Positions 7,202 to 14,178 of a stretch of 15,143 bases of DNA are shown here, piece by piece. Below the pieces are notes generated by a model, which was not told where the DNA came from, searched no databases, and was given only the letters and a program-made list of their open reading frames with translations. The translations under genes were made by a program, and so were the position numbers. Source of the DNA: Oscillospiraceae bacterium (GTDB lineage Bacteria > Bacillota > Clostridia > Oscillospirales > Oscillospiraceae); the NCBI GenBank assembly GCA_020025615.1, contig JAHHRT010000031.1, positions 1 through 15,143 of the forward strand, in the 5' to 3' direction. The first letter of the stretch is position 1. Each line of letters starts with the position of its first letter.

Positions 7202-9490
7202 TTGGAACTTCATAAAAAGAAGGGAGTCCTTCTCTGCCGGACCAGGGAAACCCAGTCGGGGAGACTCCTCACGGTGGTGCTGACCCTGCTCATGTATGCG
7301 GCGGTGATGGTCACCGCATCCTTTGGCCTGAGAGCAGTGGTGATTCCCGCCGCTGTTATGGGCCTGGTTTTCGCAGCTTGGGAGCTGTGGGGGCCAAAGA
7401 AATATTTCTATCACGGGGTATTGGGCCTGCTGTTGATTGCGGCCCTGGGGGGAAAATGGACCGCCGACGGCTTCTGCCGGATCTGGAATTCGGTCGCAGA
7501 TACCTTCACCCGTTACCGAGCGATTCCTCTGATGTCGATGAAAACCGTCACCGACAACGGAACCCTGAGCCTGGGATTTGCCTCTGTGGTGCTGGGGGGC
7601 GCAGTGTATCTGCTGTCCGGCCTGGCTGTTCGGAGGGCAAGGACGGCAGCGGCGGTGATCCTGCCTTTGACAGGCACTGCACTGCTGGTGATCTTCGGAA
7701 TTCCCGGATTCCCCATCTGGCTGGCAGGTCTCTTCGCTGTGTCTCTGATACTCCTGGCAGCCCCGGGAGAATATCAGAAGGGCAGGGGAGCGGCTCTGAC
7801 CGGGAGCATGGCAATCTGCTTCGGTGCAGCGGCACTACTCCTGGGAATCTTCGCGGCTTCCGGCTCCGGGCTGTGGATGGAACATCTCCGGGACGACACC
7901 CGGGATTTCTGTCACAGGCTCCGGTATGAGACAAAGCTGACGGCGCTTCCTGAGGGCGATTTCCGGGATTTCGATCCGTCGGCGCAGGAGGAGTACACCG
8001 CTCTCATGGTGACCATGGAAAAGCCGGAACCTCTGTTTTTACGGGGCTTTACGGCGGATACTTTCCAGAATGACCGCTGGCTTCCGGTGACACCGGAGGC
8101 CCTGGCGGAGGAAAAAGAGATGCTCTACTGGCTTTATAAGGAGGGCTTCTACCCCCAGAGCCAATTTGCATCGGCGGCGGGACGGCTGAACCTGGAAACC
8201 AATCAGATTCGGATTCAGAATGTCAACGCCTGCCGGAAATATGCCTATACCCCCTATTCCCTGGTGACATCCAAAGCCATGCTGGACACGGGAACGCTCC
8301 GAAGCGGCTGGGTGGATGGGAAAAATGCAGAGGACTACAGCTATCAGACGGTATTTGCCCCCGAAAGTCAGTTGGAGGCCATCCTCGAAAGGCTGGACAC
8401 CCTGGACGATCCGGAGGTTCAGGCCTTCCGCCAGGCGGAGAGTGCCTACCGGGCGTTCGTCAGGAAGACGGATTTACAAGTGCCGGATTCCATCCTGGAG
8501 ACCCTGGGGCCTGCCATGGATGCCGGATGCAGTGCCTACGGTCCGGCGGACAGACTGACCCTGGCCCAGGCTCAGTCCAGCGCTCTGCTGTTTCTGACCC
8601 GCTGCTTCGGAGAAAACGCCGAAAAGACGGCGCTGCCCCTTTCCAAGCTGGGGGGGACCCAGTATCAGTATGCCACGGTGGCCTGCATGGTGCTGCGGTA
8701 TTACGGAGTGCCTGCCCGGTACGCCGAAGGCTATGTGATCACGAAGGACATGGCGAAGCAGTCCTCCGTCACCGTGGGCAGCGGCTGCGGCCGGGCCTGG
8801 GTGGAGATCTATCAGGAGGGCGTGGGCTGGATGCCTCTGGAGCTGACCCCGGGCTTTGAAGCTCTGGCGGGCAAGGAAACCGAGGCGGGAATCCAACCTG
8901 TGGGCGTCAGCGGCCTGGATCCCGACAGCGACATCGGATCGGTGGAGGGCTCCGGCGACAGCACCATCCTCAAAGAAGGCAAAGAGCAGCAGGAAGAGGA
9001 TGCCGAGAAAAACGACACCTCCGGCCCCCTCTCAAAAGGCGGCACGGTGATGCTGCTGCGAAAGCTCTTCAAATGGACCCTGCTGACGGTCCCGGTTCTT
9101 CTGCTTCTGGCTCTGATTCTGGTGGTCGTTCGGAAGTTCCGGCGGGACAGACAGCGAAAAGAACGTTTTCATGGTGAAAGCTGCGCCGACAGCGTCGGCT
9201 GGATTTTCGCCGAAAGTGCCGCCTTGCTGGAGGAACTGGGCCTTTCGAGAGGCACCGGCTCCATGGAAGCGGTCTGCGACAGGGCCGGAGAAAAATTCGG
9301 CCCGGAATTTGGAATCCTTGCCCATAAAATGCGTTATTACAACAATCTGGCCCTGTTTTCCGGCCGTCCCCTGACAGCGGATCAGCGGGAGGAAATGCTG
9401 GGCTTCTACGATCAGGTCGTGGATTATGTAAGAAAAACGGTAAGCTGGTACAGAAAGCTCTGGCTGGTCTGGGGCCTGTGCCGCTACTGA
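7202..9490 (+). CDS. Polytopic transglutaminase-like protein with degenerate active site
   Basis: This encodes 762 residues from TTG. About seven hydrophobic helices occupy residues 20-220, then an extracytoplasmic region, a transglutaminase-like core (about 485-550), an acidic linker (580-606), one more helix (about 620-643) and a cytoplasmic tail (645-762). This is the layout of the TgpA-like protein in MoxR-DUF58 clusters. The fold markers are present: YATVACMVLRYYGVPARYAEGYV and RAWVEIYQEGVGWMPLELTPG, each in its usual place. In active members the first block reads G-x-C-x-x-[FY]-A; here it is GTQYQYA, with Q487 (codon 8660-8662) where the catalytic Cys belongs. The active His before AWVE is R531 (codon 8792-8794). 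The acidic third position is E547. It therefore looks catalytically dead as a cysteine transglutaminase or protease and may act as a binding scaffold. The longer reading from ATG 7130 overlaps DUF58 and lacks a ribosome site. Confidence 0.92.
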   Translation: MELHKKKGVLLCRTRETQSGRLLTVVLTLLMYAAVMVTASFGLRAVVIPAAVMGLVFAAWELWGPKKYFYHGVLGLLLIAALGGKWTADGFCRIWNSVADTFTRYRAIPLMSMKTVTDNGTLSLGFASVVLGGAVYLLSGLAVRRARTAAAVILPLTGTALLVIFGIPGFPIWLAGLFAVSLILLAAPGEYQKGRGAALTGSMAICFGAAALLLGIFAASGSGLWMEHLRDDTRDFCHRLRYETKLTALPEGDFRDFDPSAQEEYTALMVTMEKPEPLFLRGFTADTFQNDRWLPVTPEALAEEKEMLYWLYKEGFYPQSQFASAAGRLNLETNQIRIQNVNACRKYAYTPYSLVTSKAMLDTGTLRSGWVDGKNAEDYSYQTVFAPESQLEAILERLDTLDDPEVQAFRQAESAYRAFVRKTDLQVPDSILETLGPAMDAGCSAYGPADRLTLAQAQSSALLFLTRCFGENAEKTALPLSKLGGTQYQYATVACMVLRYYGVPARYAEGYVITKDMAKQSSVTVGSGCGRAWVEIYQEGVGWMPLELTPGFEALAGKETEAGIQPVGVSGLDPDSDIGSVEGSGDSTILKEGKEQQEEDAEKNDTSGPLSKGGTVMLLRKLFKWTLLTVPVLLLLALILVVVRKFRRDRQRKERFHGESCADSVGWIFAESAALLEELGLSRGTGSMEAVCDRAGEKFGPEFGILAHKMRYYNNLALFSGRPLTADQREEMLGFYDQVVDYVRKTVSWYRKLWLVWGLCRY

Positions 9491-9493
9491 AAA

Positions 9494-9500
9494 AGGGGAA
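9494..9500 (+). promoter_or_regulatory. Ribosome binding site of the 9507 gene
   Basis: AGGGGAA lies 6 bases before the ATG at 9507, which opens a typical signal peptide. Confidence 0.6.
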
Positions 9501-9506
9501 TGTGAT

Positions 9507-12500
9507 ATGAAAAGCAAACTGTTTGGAAAAGTGTTAGCCATGATCCTGGCGGCAGTCATGCTGCTGGGCCTCATCCCGGCTATGGCCATGGCCGCACCTC
9601 AGGACAGCTTCGTCCTGGTGGCCGAGGCCGGCGGACGACTGGTGATTCAGCCTGAGTATGTCACCTATACACAGGGACAGACCGTGAAAAACGCGCTCAA
9701 AGCCAGCAAGCATACCTTTGAAGGCATTGATGAAAACTATATTACCGCAATCGATGGTGTCAAGAGCGGCAGCTACGTGAGAGGTGACCAGGACGGCAAT
9801 TACGAGCTGGACACTGCGGCCTCCGCGGTTACCCATTACCGTTTTGTGGACTCCTCCTCCGATGCCAAACCCAGTCAGGAACTGATGCAGCTGATGACTG
9901 CCATGGCCGACTACAAGTTGGAGACCAAGGATGTACAGCAGGCAGCCAAGGCCGCCTATGACAAGGCCGTGAAGGAGTTTGTGGGCGCCGATTCCGCCAA
10001 GGCTCGGACACTGGCCGATGGCATCACCGAAGCCATTACGGCCTACAAGAATTCTCTGAACGGCGAGACCTTCAACGTGACCTTTAAGGGCTTCACGAAA
10101 GCGGACTATCCCGACATTGTCCTTACCGCTGCCAACGAAAACGGCAAGGTCTACTCCGATGATGACGGCGACGGCGTCCTGCAGCTGCCCGTCGGTACCT
10201 ACCAGTTTACGATTTCTCATAATCACAACCATATTGAAGGCACTGTGGAAGTCAAGGCTGATGTTTCTGTCACCGCAGCCTTCCCCACCGAACAGTGGCT
10301 CAACACCACGACCGCCGCCTTCTCCGACACCTATGCTGCCGACTTTGATGCCGGTAAGATGACTCCCGGCACCTGGAATGACCGGGCCGTCACCGTACCT
10401 GTGGTGGATAGCTTCACCGGCACCGTTTACACCTTCATGGAGAGCCAGAAGGCCAAGAATCCCACCCTTCGGGCCATCTATACGGATGCTTCCGGCAAGG
10501 AAGTCACCATGGAGCTGGCCTTCGGCTCCAAGGTCGTAGGTCCTGAGCAGGTCCTCGCAAAGGGTGCCAAGGGCAACACCGTCATCTATCGGGTTTCCTC
10601 CCAGGATGCTTCCGGCTATACCCTGAGCCAGGATTACACCGTTACTTTTACGAGAATCCCCACCCTGACCGGCATCGGCATGGTGGATCAGAACGACAGA
10701 GCCCAGTCCGCCACCGCCAAGTTTGCCCCCAGAGTTACCGACTACACCTATAAGGTTCTCCAGGAGGTCACCGACGTTACCGTCACCCCCCAGGCTCTGG
10801 ACAAGTCCTATAAGGTCACCGTCAATGGCCAGAGTGCCGGTGAAAAGGGCGTCACCGTAGCCCTGAAGAAGGACGACACCGGTGCATCTACCGTCACCGA
10901 CATCACTGTGGAAGTTGCCTCCGAAGGCGTCAGCAGCACGTATCTTCTGCACGTCCGTCCCGGCGAAGGCAAGTCCATCACCTTCGTGACCACTGCTGCC
11001 GATGTGGAGCTGAAGGTGGTCAATAAGGAAGGCCTGGAGCTGCCCTATACCAAGTACAAGGACACCGACACCTACAACCGCTACCTTTACAATCTGGTCC
11101 CCGGCGACGAATACCACTATGTGGCCATGAGAGATCAGTATTTCTTCGCAGAGGATACCTTCACACTGGGCGAGGACAGCTCCATCACCGTGGATGTTCC
11201 CGCTGAGCATTGGCTGAAGGAAGCGCTGCTTTGCTCTACCAGCAGTAAGACCTCCACTTATGAGATGGATCAGCCCTTCAAGCCGGAGAATCATCGCTAT
11301 ACGCTCACCGCACCCGACAACAAGAGTATGTGCTACACCTGGGCAACTTCCATTCCTTCCGATGTGAAGGTGGAAGCAGTCTATAACCAGGTCGATAAAT
11401 CCGAGAAGTATCACGGTGTGGAAGCTACCCAGACCATTACCTCCGACGCCACCAAGGGAGTGAGCCTGTCCCGGGTGCTGATGAACCGGACGCCTGTGGG
11501 CAATACCGTCACCCTCCGGGTCAGCAAGAGCAAGTCGGGTACCGGTATTGTCTATTATCAGAATTACATCTTTGAAATCCACCGTCAGCTGACTCTGAAC
11601 AAGATGAACGTGATGGCTGGCGATGCACCTGTCATTCTTTACCAGAACGGCGGCACTGCCCGCAAGTTCAATTCTGATGTCCGGGCATATACCGTTACCG
11701 TCCCCATGGCACAGCAGAGCCTGAACATCGAGCCGCTCACCTATGCAGACAGCTCCAGCAACCTGCCCTTCGGCCAGACTTCCAACGGCTACACGGTTTC
11801 CGTCAACGGCACCGATGTCACCGGGCAGTCTGCCAACGTAAACCTCTCCGGCACCATGGCAACCGAGACCGTTACCGTCACCGTGGGCAGCACCATGGCT
11901 CCCGACAATACCGGCGACTATGTCATTACCGTCAAGAAGGCCGCTCCCGTCAACGTCACCGTGAAGGTGGAGCCCGCCGATGCCCTGCTGTTTGTCAGTG
12001 AAAGCAGCACCAACACCCGGATCTGGCCCAAAAACGGCAGCTTTGACGTGTCCGATGGCTTCTCCTACAGTTATTCCATCACCAAGCCCGGCTATGTGGG
12101 CCAGGGCGGCACCCTCACTGTGGCAAGAGACGAGAAGGAAAACCTAATCCTGAAGATGGGCGAGAAGACCTTCCCCGTGGAGCGGGGGGATGACGGCGTT
12201 ACCGGCGTCGCCTCTGTGTCTGTCTCTCTTCAGAAGGCAGCACCCAACACCACCATCAACCCCGATATCCCTGCCCAGTGGCCCAACTTCCGTGGCAACT
12301 ACGACAACAACGCCGTGACCACTGCGCGCACCCCTATCCAAGCCGATGACACCACCCTTTACTGGGCTCAGAAGATCGGTAAGAACTGGTCCGATGCAGC
12401 AGGCTGCCCCATCGTTGTGGACGGCGACCTGATCCTGACCCATGGCAAGTACATCAGCCGAGTGGATGCCACCACCGGCAAAATCAAGGACGAGGCCTCC

Positions 12501-14108
12501 ATGGTAGCCGCATCCTCCTTCGCTATTATGCCTCCCGCCTACGCACAGGGCATGATCTTCATGCAGCTGGGCAACGGCATTGTCCAGGCCTTTGATGCCA
12601 AGACCCTGGAATCCCTGTGGGTCTACCACGATCCCCTCAAGGGCCAGAGCAACACCTCCATTGCCGTCTGCGGAGACTATCTCTACACTGGCTACTGGAG
12701 TGGTGAGACGAAAGAGGCAAACTTCGTCTGTCTGACCCTCACCGACGAGGACCCCGGCAATTCCAAGGAAGAAAAGACTGCCGTCTGGCGCTTCACCCAG
12801 AAGGGCGGCTTCTACTGGGCTGGTGCCTACACCTGCCCCGACTACATCCTGGTTGGCACTGATGATGGTATGAACGGCTGCGAAAGCCAGACCGGACGCA
12901 TCCTGATGTTGGATGCAAAGACCGGTGCGCTGCTGGACAGCTGGGACGGCCTGGCCGGTGACGTCCGGTCCAACGTGGCCCGTTCCGGCGACAGCTTCTA
13001 TGTGACCTCCAAGGGCGGCAGCTTCTATTCCTTCAAGATCACCCAGGAGAACGGCTCCTATAAGATTACCGACAAGTGGAGTGTGGTCCTGCAAAATGGC
13101 TCCGACCGCATTGCCATGAGTACCTCTACCCCTGCCATCTGCAATGGCAGAGCCTATATTGGCGTCGCCGGTACCAGCCAGTTTGGCGCTTATTCCGGCC
13201 ACAATATTACGGTCATCGATCTTGATACCCGGTCCATTGCCTACTCCGTGCCTACCGCAGGCTATCCCCAGACCAGCGGCCTGGTCTCCACCGCCTATCA
13301 GGCCGAGAATGGCTATACCTACGTCTACTTCCTGGATAATATGACCCCCGGTGCCCTGCGTGTCCTGCGGGACAAGCCCGGCATGACCGCTCCTGACTAC
13401 GTGGTGCAGGAGAAGGATACCAACGCTGCCTATCCCATCTTCACCCCCACCGGTGAACAAGCCCAGTATGCTATCTGCTCGCCCCTGGTGGATGACTATG
13501 GCACCCTGTACTTCAAGAACGACTCCGGCTACCTGATGGCTGTGGGCAGCACCGTGGAGCGTCTGGAAGTCACGAAGCAGCCCGACAAGGTGGAATACAG
13601 CGTGGGCGAGACCTTCGATGCCACCGGTATGGAGATCACTGCTGTTTACACCAACGGCACCAGCCGGGATGTGACCTCTGCCGTCACCTTCCGTGCCGAG
13701 CCCATGACCGCAGACACCAAAGCGATCACCGTGGAATTCGCCTACGGCCTCTATGGCAATCGGGAGAACGTCGGCAGCATGGATGTGGGTGTCAACACCC
13801 CTGCAGCCGTGGTGGAAATCCCCGTGACCATCACCGATGCCCCCATGCTGGGCGATGTGAACCTGGACAAGAAGATTGACGATGCCGATGCCCAGCTGAT
13901 TCTGGATGTAGAAGCCCAGAATAAGACTCTGGAGGCCCGGGCGGCAGCCAATGCCGATGTCAGCGGCGACGGCAAGGTCAATTCCGACGATGCCGTCCTG
14001 ATCCGTCAGTTTGTGGCAAAGAAAATCCAGAAGTTCCCTGCGGAGAAAACGCCTGAGCCTGTCCCCGAGCAGATCACCGTTCCTGCGGAGACGACTCCCG
14101 CCAAGTAA
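9507..14108 (+). CDS. Giant secreted beta-propeller protein with C-terminal dockerin
   Basis: This encodes 1533 residues. Residues 1-29 are a signal peptide (LGLIPAMAMAA at the cut). Residues 33-113 form a small domain with GQTVKNALKAS and ITAIDGV, possibly distantly like DUF4430. Residues 118-185 are helical and FIVAR-like. Two beta modules of about 300-330 residues follow (186-485 and 486-812), each ending in a cadherin-like beta-sandwich, then a third partial PEGA-like unit (813-905). Residues 921-1347 are a PQQ-like beta-propeller: QWPNFRGNYDNNA, then blades with VDGDLILTHG, VQAFDAKTLESLWVY, ILMLDAKTGALLDSW and YGTLYFKNDSG. No PQQ-enzyme active site is evident. Residues 1351-1442 are a Big3-like Ig domain (LEVTKQP, YSVGETFDATGMEI). 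Residues 1448-1510 are a dockerin with calcium loops from D1450 and D1484. A Pro/Thr/Glu tail ends the protein, without LPXTG or a membrane helix. It begins 16 bases after the transglutaminase-like gene. Confidence 0.93.
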   Translation: MKSKLFGKVLAMILAAVMLLGLIPAMAMAAPQDSFVLVAEAGGRLVIQPEYVTYTQGQTVKNALKASKHTFEGIDENYITAIDGVKSGSYVRGDQDGNYELDTAASAVTHYRFVDSSSDAKPSQELMQLMTAMADYKLETKDVQQAAKAAYDKAVKEFVGADSAKARTLADGITEAITAYKNSLNGETFNVTFKGFTKADYPDIVLTAANENGKVYSDDDGDGVLQLPVGTYQFTISHNHNHIEGTVEVKADVSVTAAFPTEQWLNTTTAAFSDTYAADFDAGKMTPGTWNDRAVTVPVVDSFTGTVYTFMESQKAKNPTLRAIYTDASGKEVTMELAFGSKVVGPEQVLAKGAKGNTVIYRVSSQDASGYTLSQDYTVTFTRIPTLTGIGMVDQNDRAQSATAKFAPRVTDYTYKVLQEVTDVTVTPQALDKSYKVTVNGQSAGEKGVTVALKKDDTGASTVTDITVEVASEGVSSTYLLHVRPGEGKSITFVTTAADVELKVVNKEGLELPYTKYKDTDTYNRYLYNLVPGDEYHYVAMRDQYFFAEDTFTLGEDSSITVDVPAEHWLKEALLCSTSSKTSTYEMDQPFKPENHRYTLTAPDNKSMCYTWATSIPSDVKVEAVYNQVDKSEKYHGVEATQTITSDATKGVSLSRVLMNRTPVGNTVTLRVSKSKSGTGIVYYQNYIFEIHRQLTLNKMNVMAGDAPVILYQNGGTARKFNSDVRAYTVTVPMAQQSLNIEPLTYADSSSNLPFGQTSNGYTVSVNGTDVTGQSANVNLSGTMATETVTVTVGSTMAPDNTGDYVITVKKAAPVNVTVKVEPADALLFVSESSTNTRIWPKNGSFDVSDGFSYSYSITKPGYVGQGGTLTVARDEKENLILKMGEKTFPVERGDDGVTGVASVSVSLQKAAPNTTINPDIPAQWPNFRGNYDNNAVTTARTPIQADDTTLYWAQKIGKNWSDAAGCPIVVDGDLILTHGKYISRVDATTGKIKDEASMVAASSFAIMPPAYAQGMIFMQLGNGIVQAFDAKTLESLWVYHDPLKGQSNTSIAVCGDYLYTGYWSGETKEANFVCLTLTDEDPGNSKEEKTAVWRFTQKGGFYWAGAYTCPDYILVGTDDGMNGCESQTGRILMLDAKTGALLDSWDGLAGDVRSNVARSGDSFYVTSKGGSFYSFKITQENGSYKITDKWSVVLQNGSDRIAMSTSTPAICNGRAYIGVAGTSQFGAYSGHNITVIDLDTRSIAYSVPTAGYPQTSGLVSTAYQAENGYTYVYFLDNMTPGALRVLRDKPGMTAPDYVVQEKDTNAAYPIFTPTGEQAQYAICSPLVDDYGTLYFKNDSGYLMAVGSTVERLEVTKQPDKVEYSVGETFDATGMEITAVYTNGTSRDVTSAVTFRAEPMTADTKAITVEFAYGLYGNRENVGSMDVGVNTPAAVVEIPVTITDAPMLGDVNLDKKIDDADAQLILDVEAQNKTLEARAAANADVSGDGKVNSDDAVLIRQFVAKKIQKFPAEKTPEPVPEQITVPAETTPAK
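10062..11942 (+). repeat. Two diverged copies of a large beta module in the 9507 protein
   Basis: Module A (residues 186-485) and module B (486-812) share the same order of motifs. Each has a strand pair near FNVTFKGF or SITFVTTA, a turn LPVGTYQFTI or LVPGDEYHYV, then SVTAAFPTEQWL or ITVDVPAEHWL. Each goes on to a TLRAIYTD or VKVEAVYNQ strand, a YTVTFTRIPTLTGIGMVD or YIFEIHRQLTLNKMNVMA junction, and a cadherin-like end with YKVTVNGQ or YTVSVNGT. The order points to an internal tandem duplication. DNA identity is low, so it is old. Confidence 0.75.
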
Positions 14109-14125
14109 AAAGTAAATTTTCCCAT

Positions 14126-14162
14126 GCACTGCGGTACCTTGCGGCACCGCAGTGCTTCCTTT
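14126..14162 (+). terminator. Terminator-like hairpin after the dockerin gene
   Basis: A 10-bp perfect stem (14126-14135 with 14146-14155) extends through one mismatch by 2 bp to a TTGC loop. It is followed by the short T-rich run TTCCTTT, 17 bases after the stop. It is likely an intrinsic terminator or attenuator at the end of the main operon, imperfect in its T-run. The next gene's ribosome site begins at once downstream, leaving no room for a separate promoter. Confidence 0.7.
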
Positions 14163-14171
14163 GAGAGGAGG
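14163..14171 (+). promoter_or_regulatory. Ribosome binding site of the lipoprotein gene
   Basis: GAGAGGAGG lies 7 bases before the ATG at 14179, a near-ideal site that fixes this start. Confidence 0.85.
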
Positions 14172-14178
14172 TACCCCT

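Noticed and set aside
12267..13548. PQQ-dependent dehydrogenase
   Set aside because: The blades look PQQ-like, but I cannot see the cofactor and calcium ligands or the vicinal cysteines of quinoprotein dehydrogenases. Similarity to non-enzymatic propellers explains the sequence better.
402..14108. Classical cellulosome gene cluster
   Set aside because: Cohesin and dockerin modules are present, but no glycoside hydrolase, carbohydrate-binding module or multi-cohesin scaffoldin is seen in the window.
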